Origin: Paenibacillus sp. V4I3
GTDB lineage: Bacteria; Bacillota; Bacilli; Paenibacillales; NBRC-103111
Assembly (NCBI RefSeq): GCF_030817215.1
Contig: NZ_JAUSZA010000001.1
Location: forward strand, 2,392,501 to 2,456,500
DNA length: 64,000 nucleotides
Reading direction: 5' to 3'
Shown here in pieces: positions 27,685 to 36,339 of the stretch. Below the pieces are notes generated by a model. The model saw nothing but the letters and a program-made list of their open reading frames with translations. It had not been told where the DNA came from and searched no databases. Position numbers and translations under genes: made by a program. The first letter of the stretch is position 1. Each line of letters opens with the position of its first letter.

Positions 27685-29319
27685 ATGGGGAAATATGTGA
27701 ACAAGAAGTCTATTAGTATGGTATTAAGTGTTGTAGTGGCATCTAGTGTGTTTGTTGGTTGTTCCAAACAAGGGGTTGTTGAAAGCACGACTTCACCAAA
27801 AGGTTCTGCTGCACCAACAGCGGCGGGAGCTAAGTATCCAATTAGCACCCAAGAAACGTTAACGTCTTGGGAGCAGATCGACACGAACTTGGCATCTTTT
27901 GTACCTAATCTGGCCGAATCTCCTTTTGGGATGCAGCTTGAAAAAGAAACCGGTGTGAAAGTGAAGTATACACATCCGGCTGACGGGCAATCGAAGGAGC
28001 AGTTCAATCTGATGATTGCATCCAATAAATTACCGGATGTTATTGAATACAACTGGGGCGGAGGCGGGACTGCCGCTTATCCAGGCGGACCTGAGAAAGC
28101 GATTGCGGATAAAGTCATTCTTCCACTCAACGATTTGATTGACAAGAATGCACCAAACTTAAAGAAATTACTTCAACAAGACAAAGAATTAGATAAGATG
28201 ATCAAAACAGATAGCGGTAAATATTACGCATTTCCGATGATTCGTCCCGACAATGGGTTAGTGTTCCGAGGACCGATGATCCGTAAAGACTGGCTGGATG
28301 AATTGAATCTTCAGGTTCCAAAGACGATCGATGAATGGTATACGGTGTTAAAAGCCTTCAAAGAAAAGAAAGGCGCTTCCGCACCATTTACCGCCCAATA
28401 TAGTAGTGAGCTTAACATTCAGGACGCATTCATTGGCGCCTTCAAAACGGCCAATAAATTCTATATCGATGATCAAGGCAAAGTCAGATACGGTCCAATC
28501 GATCCGCAGTTTAAAGATGCTTTGACCTTGCTACGTAAATGGTATGCGGAAGGGCTGCTTGATAAAGACTTTGCCCTTAACACGGATTCCAAAGCGTTGG
28601 ACAACAAATTAATGAGTGACAGTTCTGGGGCAACGGTAGGTCTATTGAGCGGAGGTATGGGCAGATGGATGGATACCGGGAAGAAGAAAAACCCGAAATT
28701 CCAACTGGTTGCAGCTCCATATCCGACATTGAAGCAAGGGGAACGCGCTTTTATCGGACAGCGTGACTTCAAGTACAATCCGGTTGCCAGCAAAGCGGTA
28801 ACAGGCGATTCGAAGAATGTAGAGCTTGCAGTTAAATGGTTGGATTATGCTTATGGTGAAAAAGGCAGCCTGTTGTTCAACTTCGGTATTGAAGGAGACA
28901 GCTACAAGATGGAAAACAATGTCCCTAAGTTTAGCGAAAAAATTACTAAAAATGAAAAGTTTAATCTGCAACAAATGGTATCTCAATATACGAAACCGAA
29001 TGGCCCTTTTCTAGGTGACGTTCGAAAAAGCTTCAACACTTTCAAGGAGCAGGATGAAGCGATTAAAATTTGGGGCGAAACGGACGCGGTTAAGCATGTA
29101 ATGCCACTTTTCATAACTCCGACGATAGAGGAAAGTAAAGAATTGGCCAAATTGAATACGGCGATTACCAGCTATAAAGAAGAAATGTTCGTGAAATTCA
29201 TCATGGGCAAGGAACCCGTCGAGAAGTTCGATGAGTATGTAAAACGCATTAATGAAATGGGTATCGATAAGGTCACGAAAATTTATCAGGATGCGCTTGA
29301 CCGCTACAACAAAAGATAA
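27685..29319 (+). CDS. Extracellular solute-binding lipoprotein (LplA type)
   Basis: A 544-residue substrate-binding protein of the large LplA-like group. The lipoprotein signal ends in SSVFVGCSKQ (Cys ~26), followed by a Ser/Thr/Pro linker. The mature protein shows VIEYNWGGGGTAAYPGG near residue 115, FPMIRPDNGLVFRGPMIRKDWLDEL (two lobes' hinge region) near 190, and the PKTIDEWYTVLKAFKEK motif. It would capture an oligosaccharide or complex glycan fragment for the two permeases downstream. ATG 27685 follows GAGGGGGATT. A long hairpin separates it from the permease genes. Confidence 0.92.
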   Translation: MGKYVNKKSISMVLSVVVASSVFVGCSKQGVVESTTSPKGSAAPTAAGAKYPISTQETLTSWEQIDTNLASFVPNLAESPFGMQLEKETGVKVKYTHPADGQSKEQFNLMIASNKLPDVIEYNWGGGGTAAYPGGPEKAIADKVILPLNDLIDKNAPNLKKLLQQDKELDKMIKTDSGKYYAFPMIRPDNGLVFRGPMIRKDWLDELNLQVPKTIDEWYTVLKAFKEKKGASAPFTAQYSSELNIQDAFIGAFKTANKFYIDDQGKVRYGPIDPQFKDALTLLRKWYAEGLLDKDFALNTDSKALDNKLMSDSSGATVGLLSGGMGRWMDTGKKKNPKFQLVAAPYPTLKQGERAFIGQRDFKYNPVASKAVTGDSKNVELAVKWLDYAYGEKGSLLFNFGIEGDSYKMENNVPKFSEKITKNEKFNLQQMVSQYTKPNGPFLGDVRKSFNTFKEQDEAIKIWGETDAVKHVMPLFITPTIEESKELAKLNTAITSYKEEMFVKFIMGKEPVEKFDEYVKRINEMGIDKVTKIYQDALDRYNKR

Positions 29320-29334
29320 AAAACTTAATGGTGT

Positions 29335-29394
29335 CTTGCAGGTGAATACGGAATACTAGGTCTCTTTACTAAGCGGCTTGTATTCACCTGCAAG
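29335..29394 (+). terminator. Intra-operon hairpin between binding protein and permease genes
   Basis: Perfect 15-base arms CTTGCAGGTGAATAC (29335-29349) and GTATTCACCTGCAAG (29380-29394) enclose a 30-base loop, with no T run. It is more likely an mRNA-stabilising or partial termination element that favours the binding protein than a full terminator. Confidence 0.5.
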
Positions 29395-29427
29395 GAATTA
29401 GCCCAAGGATAGAGAGGGAGCAGAGAA

Positions 29428-30384
29428 ATGAATACAATCAGTCCTGAAACGGCCATTCCCTTCATACCGAAAAAGAGATCCCGACTAGGGATATTGATCG
29501 ATATCCGTAAAAATAAACTGCTTTATGTGATGCTCTTTCCGGTGCTGCTTTATTATGTGATCTTCCATTATGGACCGATGTATGGTGCTATTATCGCCTT
29601 TAAGGATTTTTCTCCACGCCTTGGCATTTGGGGGAGCGATTGGGTAGGCTTTGAGCATTTTCAAGCCTTCTTTACCGGACCTTATTTCTGGAGGACAATA
29701 AAAAACACAGTACTTATCAGCTTCTATCAGCTATTGTTCGGATTCCCGGCACCGATCGTGCTAGCACTTCTTCTCAATGAAGTGAGACATGCCTTATTTA
29801 AACGCACGGTGCAGACCATTACGTATATGCCTCATTTCATTTCACTAGTTGTCATCTGCGGCATCATCAAAGATTTCACCGTCAGCGACGGCGTAATGAA
29901 TGACGTGATTGTCTTTTTCGGAGGGGAACGTACGACATTTTTACTTGAACCGAGCTTTTTCCGTTCCGTCTATGTATCCTCGGGTGTGTGGCAGCATATC
30001 GGTTGGGGAACGATCATCTTTTTGGCGGCTTTGACCGGCATTGATCAGGAGCAATATGAAGCGGCTAAAATAGACGGCGCAGGCAGGTGGAAGCAGATGA
30101 CGAATGTGACACTTCCCGGCTTAATGCCGACGATCATCATTCTGCTCATTTTAGAGATCGGAAAAATGATGAACGTCGGGTTCGAAAAGATCATTTTGCT
30201 TTATAATCCAGGCACTTATGAAACGGCGGATGTGGTATCTTCTTACGTGTACCGGGTTGGTTTACAAGATTTCAATTATAGCTTCAGCTCGGCGGTTGGC
30301 TTGTTTAATTCTATGATCAATTTTATTCTGCTCATTTGTTCCAACTGGTTAAGCCGTAAATTAAATGATACTAGCTTGTGGTAG
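29428..30384 (+). CDS. ABC transporter permease (LplB type)
   Basis: A 318-residue membrane protein with about six spans. The N-terminus has the typical NKLLYVMLFPVLLYYVIFHYGPMYG, and the EAA loop is YEAAKIDGAGRWKQMTNVTLPGL near residue 210. This is the first permease of an Lpl/YtcP-type carbohydrate importer; ATG 29428 follows GAGAGGGAG. Sixteen bases separate it from the second permease. No ATPase is present. Confidence 0.93.
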   Translation: MNTISPETAIPFIPKKRSRLGILIDIRKNKLLYVMLFPVLLYYVIFHYGPMYGAIIAFKDFSPRLGIWGSDWVGFEHFQAFFTGPYFWRTIKNTVLISFYQLLFGFPAPIVLALLLNEVRHALFKRTVQTITYMPHFISLVVICGIIKDFTVSDGVMNDVIVFFGGERTTFLLEPSFFRSVYVSSGVWQHIGWGTIIFLAALTGIDQEQYEAAKIDGAGRWKQMTNVTLPGLMPTIIILLILEIGKMMNVGFEKIILLYNPGTYETADVVSSYVYRVGLQDFNYSFSSAVGLFNSMINFILLICSNWLSRKLNDTSLW

Positions 30385-30399
30385 AAAGGAGGCATAGTC

Positions 30400-31278
30400 A
30401 TGCTGAACCGGGTAACATTTTCAGAAAAAAGCTTCGATTCCATCAATTTGATTTTCTTGACTTTCCTGATGATCATTACGATATATCCTATTGTTTATGT
30501 GGCATTTGGCTCCATTAGTGACGCTGGAGCTTTGATGGGGCACAAAGGCATTTTGTGGCGGCCGCTCGGATTTTCACTGGATGCTTACACAAATGTGTTT
30601 CGAAACCCCATGATCCTGAAAGGATACGGGAATACGTTTTTTGTTGTGCTGGTGGGTCTGTTTTTCAATATCGTGCTTACAGCATTCGGGGCCTATGCGT
30701 TATCAAGGAAAAGCTTGGCCTACCGTAAACCGCTTCTGCTGTTTATCGTGTTTACCATGTTTTTCAGCGGTGGATTGATTCCTCTCTATTTGACGATTAA
30801 AGGAGTTGGATTGGTCGATTCGTTGTGGGCGCTCATTATTCCTCAAGCGATTAACACCTTTAATCTCATTCTGATGAAAACCGCGTTCGAAGCGATTCCT
30901 GATGCGTTGGAGGAGTCGGCTAAAATAGATGGCGCGAATGACTTTGTCATTTTGTTCCGGATCATTTTACCGCTTTCCATGCCGGTTATTGCCGTTATGT
31001 TATTGTATTATGGCGTCAGTCATTGGAATTCATGGTTCAATGCTATGATTTTCTTGCAGGACCGATCGCTCTATCCGCTGCAGCTCGTGCTGCGCGAAGT
31101 TTTGCTCCAAGGGGAAGCAAGCTCAAACTTAGGGGCTTCGGATGGCGCCTCGGCCATGCTCTCAGTTACATTGAAATACGCGACCATTATTGTGGCAACG
31201 GTACCGATTTTGCTTGTATATCCGTTTCTCCAAAAATATTTCGTCAAAGGCGCTCTGATTGGAGCGATTAAAGGATAG
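30400..31278 (+). CDS. ABC transporter permease (LplC/YtcP type)
   Basis: A 292-residue second permease with six predicted spans and the EAA loop EESAKIDGANDFVILFRIILPLS near residue 170. It ends in the usual KGALIGAIKG. ATG 30400 follows AAAGGAGGC. It pairs with the LplB-type permease to form the channel, and leads 15 bases later into the glycosidase gene, so uptake and hydrolysis are in one operon. Confidence 0.93.
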   Translation: MLNRVTFSEKSFDSINLIFLTFLMIITIYPIVYVAFGSISDAGALMGHKGILWRPLGFSLDAYTNVFRNPMILKGYGNTFFVVLVGLFFNIVLTAFGAYALSRKSLAYRKPLLLFIVFTMFFSGGLIPLYLTIKGVGLVDSLWALIIPQAINTFNLILMKTAFEAIPDALEESAKIDGANDFVILFRIILPLSMPVIAVMLLYYGVSHWNSWFNAMIFLQDRSLYPLQLVLREVLLQGEASSNLGASDGASAMLSVTLKYATIIVATVPILLVYPFLQKYFVKGALIGAIKG

Positions 31279-31292
31279 AGGAGGCTGCTTCA

Positions 31293-33491
31293 ATGAATGA
31301 CATAGAATGGGAACATTTTATGGCCGACAATGATATGGAATGGGTTGTGAAGCCTGTCAGTTGGGATGAAGGGGCCTTTATTGGTAATGGTTCGATCGGC
31401 GCGATGGTATATGGGGAGGAAAATGCGACAAAACGGCATGTACTCCGTTTTGTCACGGGACGCACAGATGTAACGGCAAACCGGACCGACAAACCGGGCT
31501 TCCCTCCACGCGTACCTATTGGTGAGCTTGATCTAGAGATGGAAGGCATGATTTATCATCCGACGAGCATGCGGGTGGACTTATGGAACGCGGAGCTTCG
31601 TGCTAATTTGACGACGACCCGTGGCGAGGTAAAGCTTCGTTCCATTGTCCATAGCGAGGAACCGGTTATGGCTGTCGAGATCGAGACATCAGAAGGGGAG
31701 AGCGCTACACAGTTTGCGTGGTACGCCTACCTGGAAGTTGATCACGTGCTGAAAAATGCGGATGGCTTCAATTTAAATCAATATATACCTGCGATTGATG
31801 TGGAAAAAACGGCAAGAGATGGCGTGAACCTTTGCATTCAGCGATATTCAAGCGAAGATGGGTGCGTGACTGCCTGGAAGGATATCCAAGTGTCGCCGAA
31901 TCGCCGAATTTGCTTCATATCCGTTATTAAAGGGCATAACGAAGCTGCAATTGGTAAAGCAGTGGATGCGGTTGTTCAAGCCTCTATCGTTGATTTCGAT
32001 ACATGGGTGGGCGTTCACCGTCAGTGGTGGCACAACTATTATCGGCAAAGCTTCATCTCGGTTCCGGATGGGCGGCTCCAAAGCTTCTATTGGATACAAA
32101 TGTATAAGTTGGCTTCAGCCACACGTGCGGATCAGCCCTTGATCGATAATCAAGGTCCGTGGCTTACTTCAACGCCATGGCCGGGTGTTTGGTTCAATAT
32201 GAATGTGCAAATGAGTTATTCACCGGTGTATACCGCGAATCGATTGGACATCGGGATGTCGCTGGTTCGCGCTTTAGATGAAAACAGAGAAAATCTAATA
32301 AACAACGTTCCGGAGTCCTGCAGGCATGATTCCTCAGGACTTGGTCGCAGCTGCAGCTATGATTTGCTGGCTAAGGTAGATGATGAAGTAGGGAATTTAA
32401 ACTGGATTTGCCATAATGTGTGGCGGCAGTATCGATACAGCATGGATGATGAGATGCTGAACACCATCTTATTTCCTCTTTTACGTAGAAGTGTGAATTA
32501 TTATCTTCACATTCTTGAAGAAGGCGATGACGGTAGTTTGCATCTTCCGCCTACCATTTCACCTGAATATGGCTCGTTTATGAAAACGAAGGTACGCGAT
32601 TCTCATTACGATCTTGCTTTATTACGCTGGGGCTGCCAAACCCTTTTGGAAATATGTCAGCGGCTGACTGTGGAAGATCCGCTTACCGGGAAATGGAAGG
32701 AAGTTCTGGAAAGGCTGACTCCGTTACCTGTAGATGAGACGGGATTTATGATTGGACAAGACACGCCTCTAGCATACGGTCACCGACATTTCAGCCATCT
32801 GCTTGCGATTTTTCCACTCCATTTGATTGGCTGCGACAATGAAGAGGATCGGAAGCTGATCACAACCTCGCTTCGTCATTGGATCGGGAAGGAAGGCGAC
32901 TTACGCGGCTTCAGCCTTACTGGGGCGGCTTCAATAGCTGCTATTCTCGGTTGGGGAGATGAGGCCTTGCGTTATTTGCAATCGTTGATGTTGATTATTA
33001 AACCGAATACAATGTATAAAGAAGCAGGACCTGTTATCGAAACGCCATTTGCCGGTGCAGAAGCGATACACGACATGCTGCTTCAAAGCTGGGGAGGCAA
33101 GATACGGGTATTCCCAGCTGTGCCGGGCGAGTGGCAAGATGTGTCTTTCGAAAATTTGCGAACCGAAGGAGCATTTTTAATCAGCGCTGTACGTCGTGAC
33201 GGTGAAACCCAAATGATTCGAGTGAAGAGTTTGGCCGGGGAGCCGTGTAGCATCAAGACAGGCTGGAACGGAGTAATTCGCTGGACGATATCCGGGACTA
33301 AAGTTTCTGAGCATACCGGATATGTAAAAGCGGGTGAAGATGAAATCGTTTTGGATTTGAGCAAGGGGGATGAAGCGATCCTTTCCCGAGGTGCTGAGAC
33401 GCCTGACGGGCGAATCTTTCCCGTGGAATCACCGCGGAAGGTTGCCCGCTATTTCGGTGGACATAAGCCTTGGCGTCTTTACGGATTTTAA
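31293..33491 (+). CDS. Glycoside hydrolase, family 95-like
   Basis: A 732-residue enzyme without a signal peptide. The N-terminal domain begins WDEGAFIGNGSIGAMVYG, the hallmark of GH95 alpha-L-fucosidases and alpha-L-galactosidases. In the (alpha/alpha)6 barrel, FNMNVQMSYSP near residue 300 matches the Asn-x-Asn pair that activates water, and ISPEYGSF near residue 422 supplies the expected general acid Glu. The usual Trp-rich GxWGWSxAW region is replaced by LRGFSLTGAASIAAILGWG near 530, so activity and substrate may differ from characterised members. It lies in an operon with the importer; it probably acts on the imported oligosaccharide in the cytoplasm. ATG 31293 follows AGAGGAGG. Confidence 0.8.
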   Translation: MNDIEWEHFMADNDMEWVVKPVSWDEGAFIGNGSIGAMVYGEENATKRHVLRFVTGRTDVTANRTDKPGFPPRVPIGELDLEMEGMIYHPTSMRVDLWNAELRANLTTTRGEVKLRSIVHSEEPVMAVEIETSEGESATQFAWYAYLEVDHVLKNADGFNLNQYIPAIDVEKTARDGVNLCIQRYSSEDGCVTAWKDIQVSPNRRICFISVIKGHNEAAIGKAVDAVVQASIVDFDTWVGVHRQWWHNYYRQSFISVPDGRLQSFYWIQMYKLASATRADQPLIDNQGPWLTSTPWPGVWFNMNVQMSYSPVYTANRLDIGMSLVRALDENRENLINNVPESCRHDSSGLGRSCSYDLLAKVDDEVGNLNWICHNVWRQYRYSMDDEMLNTILFPLLRRSVNYYLHILEEGDDGSLHLPPTISPEYGSFMKTKVRDSHYDLALLRWGCQTLLEICQRLTVEDPLTGKWKEVLERLTPLPVDETGFMIGQDTPLAYGHRHFSHLLAIFPLHLIGCDNEEDRKLITTSLRHWIGKEGDLRGFSLTGAASIAAILGWGDEALRYLQSLMLIIKPNTMYKEAGPVIETPFAGAEAIHDMLLQSWGGKIRVFPAVPGEWQDVSFENLRTEGAFLISAVRRDGETQMIRVKSLAGEPCSIKTGWNGVIRWTISGTKVSEHTGYVKAGEDEIVLDLSKGDEAILSRGAETPDGRIFPVESPRKVARYFGGHKPWRLYGF

Positions 33492-33521
33492 TGATTAAAT
33501 TCAGAGTAGGAGGATGTGCAA

Positions 33522-34157
33522 ATGGGAGTGCCATTCAAGCAAGGCGATATCGTATTATTTCAAGGTGACAGTATTACGGATGCCGGAAGGATTAGAGATA
33601 ATCCGTCCGATTTGGGCAAAGGGTATGCCTTGATGACGGCAGCCCAGTTCGGTTCTTCTTTTCCGGAAAAACAGGTCACATTCCTGAACCGGGGGATTAG
33701 TGGGAATCGAGTGAAGGAACTGCGTTCTCGTTGGGAACAGGATTGTATCGAACTGGGGCCGAGCTGGGTATCGATCTATATCGGTATTAACGACTGCTGG
33801 AGACGATATGACAGGAACGATCCTACATCTGCGGAACAATTCGAAGAAGGTTACCGGGAACTGCTTGTCCGTACGAAAGAGGAGCTCAGGGCTAACCTTA
33901 TTATGATCGAGCCATTCGTACTGCCAGTGCCGGAAGACCGGAAGTTGTGGCGTGAGGATCTCGATCCCAAAATAACTGTCGTCCGGGAGTTAGCACGGGA
34001 ATTTGGTGCCCTTTTGGTTCCTCTTGACGGTATATTCGCACAGGCCTCGATGCTCGCACCCTCCAGCTACTGGGCGCCAGACGGCGTACACCCGTCACCG
34101 GCAGGGCATGCGCTAATAGCCAAAGCTTGGCTTAAGGCAGTCGGGGCGGCACAATAA
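33522..34157 (+). CDS. SGNH/GDSL hydrolase (acetylesterase-like)
   Basis: A 211-residue single-domain esterase. GDSITD places the nucleophile at Ser17, GISGNRV gives the oxyanion Gly, GINDCWR the block III Asn near residue 87, and DGVHPSPAGH the catalytic Asp/His near 187-190. The pattern resembles rhamnogalacturonan or xylan acetylesterases of this clan. No signal peptide, so it acts in the cytoplasm on imported acetylated glycan. ATG 33522 is eight bases from TAGGAGG; a GTG at 33516 is too close. Last gene of the AraC-Lpl-GH95 locus, followed by a terminator. Confidence 0.9.
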   Translation: MGVPFKQGDIVLFQGDSITDAGRIRDNPSDLGKGYALMTAAQFGSSFPEKQVTFLNRGISGNRVKELRSRWEQDCIELGPSWVSIYIGINDCWRRYDRNDPTSAEQFEEGYRELLVRTKEELRANLIMIEPFVLPVPEDRKLWREDLDPKITVVRELAREFGALLVPLDGIFAQASMLAPSSYWAPDGVHPSPAGHALIAKAWLKAVGAAQ

Positions 34158-34195
34158 GTGATTAGCCCTTATATTTGCGTTCATTGTAAATGAAG

Positions 34196-34227
34196 AAAAG
34201 CCCCTGAGTTGTCAGGGGCTTTTCCGT
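34196..34227. terminator. Bidirectional terminator between SGNH hydrolase and response regulator
   Basis: Perfect 12-base arms AAAAGCCCCTGA (34196-34207) and TCAGGGGCTTTT (34212-34223) with a GTTG loop, flanked by A and T runs. It serves both converging genes. Confidence 0.85.
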
Positions 34228-34271
34228 ATTGATGCTCCGCCGAATGCGGAAGGGGAAAGGCGAAGAGGCCA

Positions 34272-34985
34272 TTAAGCCAGCGATTCCTTCACAACAGGCT
34301 CAGTTAGCTTATAGCCAACGTTCCTGATGGTCATAATATATTCCGGATTGCGTGCGTTGTTCTCAATTTTATCTCTCAAATGAGAGATATGCACATCGAC
34401 GATTCGGGTATCTCCGAGGAAGTGATAGTCCCAAACCCCATGGAGAAGCTGCTGCCTGCTAAGGACTTTGCCGCGATGCTTACACAGGAAGAGCAGCAGC
34501 TCGAATTCCTTAGGTGTAAGTTCAATAGGAGAGCCATTCACCATGACTTCACGTTGATCGGCTTTAATAGCGATTTGACCAATCGTGATGGGCGCATTTT
34601 CTGTCGAGGACGGTAAGGTTTGGATTCGCCGATGGATGGCCTGTATACGAGAAATGAGCTCCTGCGGTGAAAAAGGTTTGGTCATATAATCGTCAGCACC
34701 GTTATCCAAGCCGGCAATTTTATCCGTGAGATCCTGCATAGCTGTAAGCATAATAATGGGTACGAGGTTATTCTGGTTTCTAAGCTTGCGGCACACTTGG
34801 AACCCGTCCATCTTCGGCAGCATTAAGTCGAGAACGATGAGATCGGGGCGAAACGTTTGGATGGCATCGAAGACAGCTTCGCCATCGAATACACAATGGA
34901 CTTCAAAGCCTACAAGCTTCAAGTTGAATTCTATAAGCATGGAAATGGAAGGTTCGTCATCAACAACTAGGATTTTCTTTTTCAT
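34272..34985 (-). CDS. OmpR/PhoB family response regulator, orphan
   Basis: A 237-residue regulator. The receiver domain has VVDDE, the phosphorylated Asp in LDLMLPKMDG (near residue 53), the Thr in MLTAMQ and Lys in MTKPFSP. The C-terminal winged helix (ELTPKEFELLLFLCKHRG, VDVHISHLRDKIE, IRNVGYKL) is of the PhoB/PhoP class. No histidine kinase gene is adjacent on either side, so its partner is elsewhere or absent. It is divergent from trmL; the 143 bases between should hold both promoters. Confidence 0.93.
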   Translation of the reverse strand: MKKKILVVDDEPSISMLIEFNLKLVGFEVHCVFDGEAVFDAIQTFRPDLIVLDLMLPKMDGFQVCRKLRNQNNLVPIIMLTAMQDLTDKIAGLDNGADDYMTKPFSPQELISRIQAIHRRIQTLPSSTENAPITIGQIAIKADQREVMVNGSPIELTPKEFELLLFLCKHRGKVLSRQQLLHGVWDYHFLGDTRIVDVHISHLRDKIENNARNPEYIMTIRNVGYKLTEPVVKESLA

Positions 34986-35092
34986 CGATGGGTGGACTCC
35001 TTTTATCGAGGATAATTCTATTATGACAGCGCTCTATCATCGAGATATTAAGATAAAGTTAACCCTGTGTAAAATTGCATTCCGTATTCGCT

Positions 35093-35098
35093 TATAAT
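35093..35098 (+). promoter_or_regulatory. Probable -10 element of trmL
   Basis: TATAAT lies 31 bases upstream of the trmL ATG and 13 bases before its ribosome site GAGGTGA. A clear -35 hexamer is not seen at the expected distance. Confidence 0.4.
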
Positions 35099-35128
35099 AG
35101 GATAGAGAATGAGGTGAATTTGACAGAG

Positions 35129-35593
35129 ATGGCATTTCATATTGTATTAGTAGAACCCGAGATTCCTGCAAACACAGGTAACATTTCCAGAACCTGCGCA
35201 GCGACAGGCACGTATCTCCACTTGGTTAGACCACTAGGCTTTCAGACGGATGACAAGACGCTAAAACGCGCTGGATTGGACTATTGGCACTCGGTTAAGC
35301 TCGAGTATCATGACTCATTTGATGAGGTGCTGGAGGCATACAAAGAGCATCGTTTTTTCTTTGCGTCAACGAAGGCAACCAAACGTTACACAGATTTTAC
35401 ATTTCAGGATGGAGATTTTTTTGTATTTGGCAAAGAAACCAAAGGACTTCCTGAGGAACTGTTAGCTCAGCATCCCGAAACATTACTGCGGTTGCCAATG
35501 TCAGATGCGGTCAGATCGCTTAATTTATCGAATTCGGCAGCGATTATGCTGTATGAGGGCTTGCGGCAGACGGGCTTCGTTGGCCTTGATTAG
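35129..35593 (+). CDS. trmL: tRNA (cytidine/uridine-34-2'-O)-methyltransferase
   Basis: A 154-residue SPOUT methyltransferase of the TrmL/CspR group that methylates the wobble ribose of tRNA-Leu species. Signatures are VLVEPEIPANTGNISRTCAATGT at the N-terminus, LKRAGLDYW, FGKETKGLP and LPMSDAVRSLNLSNSAAIMLYE in the knot region. ATG 35129 gives the family's MAxHIVL start and lies 12 bases after GAGGTG; the frame is open back to 35075, and TTG 35120 is too close to the ribosome site. It stands alone. Confidence 0.95.
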   Translation: MAFHIVLVEPEIPANTGNISRTCAATGTYLHLVRPLGFQTDDKTLKRAGLDYWHSVKLEYHDSFDEVLEAYKEHRFFFASTKATKRYTDFTFQDGDFFVFGKETKGLPEELLAQHPETLLRLPMSDAVRSLNLSNSAAIMLYEGLRQTGFVGLD

Positions 35594-35773
35594 AGCTTAA
35601 GACCTATCAATAGTAGGACTGAGCCGACATATTTGACAGGAAAAGAAAGTTTCAGCATGTTATTAGCAGGAGTTTCTTAAATAACGGCGAATAGTATTCC
35701 GTATCAGTCCGTATAGATATGCTAGATGAAGTAGAGAGCATGGAAAACGTGAGCGGAAGAGAGGTGAAGTCCT

Positions 35774-36031
35774 ATGATGAAGCCAGCCGGAGTCGTTCGT
35801 AAAGTCGATCAATTGGGACGCATTGTACTGCCTAAGTCGTTAAGAAAGCGATATCAAATGAATGAAGGAGATCCTGTCGAAATTTTGGTGCAGGGTGACC
35901 ATATCATACTGGAGAGATATCGTCCCAAATGTGTGTTTTGCGGAAGTATGGAAAGTGTCAGTGAATTCAAAGAGCGTTATATTTGCGGCGTATGTGTAAC
36001 TGAAATGAACTTGCTAAAGGTTAGAGCATAA
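35774..36031 (+). CDS. AbrB/SpoVT-type DNA-binding protein with zinc-ribbon tail
   Basis: An 85-residue protein. Residues ~3-50 form a swapped-hairpin AbrB domain (GVVRKVDQLGRIVLPKSLRKRY, GDPVEILVQGDHIILERY). The rest replaces the usual AbrB multimerisation domain with two Cys pairs, CVFC and CGVC, likely a zinc ribbon. It is probably a transition-state type regulator. ATG 35774 or 35777 follows GAGGTGAAG. It is a single gene with a terminator 12 bases downstream, shared with a small convergent ORF. Confidence 0.88.
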   Translation: MMKPAGVVRKVDQLGRIVLPKSLRKRYQMNEGDPVEILVQGDHIILERYRPKCVFCGSMESVSEFKERYICGVCVTEMNLLKVRA

Positions 36032-36043
36032 GAGTAATAAAAG

Positions 36044-36083
36044 AAAAAGCATCGTTTCTCCTAACGGAGAAGATGCTTTTTTT
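36044..36083. terminator. Terminator after the AbrB-like gene
   Basis: Arms at 36044-36061 and 36066-36083 pair over about 17 bases with one bulge, flanked by A and T runs, so it can act on both strands, including for the small gene at 36099-36206. Confidence 0.8.
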
Positions 36084-36098
36084 CTTGTATTTCAATGT

Positions 36099-36206
36099 TT
36101 ACAGACCTTTTGTTTTGTCCTCGTTATAGGAAGCCGTCATCATAGCGACGATGAATAATACAAAAACGGTGTTAACGAGCCAAAATGTTGTTGATAAACC
36201 AAACAT
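36099..36206 (-). CDS. 35-residue membrane microprotein, unrecognised
   Basis: A short ORF on the minus strand with a near-ideal ribosome site: TGGAGGTGCAGCA directly before ATG 36206 (GGAGGT, seven-base spacing). The product starts MFGLSTTFW, has one hydrophobic span (LVNTVFVLFIVAMMTA, residues 10-25) and a charged end (YNEDKTKGL). This is the layout of small single-span proteins, often of sporulation or stress. It ends against the terminator shared with the AbrB-like gene, completing a transcription unit of its own. I cannot assign a function. Confidence 0.6.
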   Translation of the reverse strand: MFGLSTTFWLVNTVFVLFIVAMMTASYNEDKTKGL

Positions 36207-36339
36207 TGCTGCACCTCCATATATAGGGATCTTTTAGCCTGGTAAAAGTCTCTCTGCTTTGGGATCTTTGAGCATAGTTAAGGCTTATTATACCCAACCA
36301 TTCTAAAAAAAGAAACGAATAAAGTGTGAATAATTTCGG

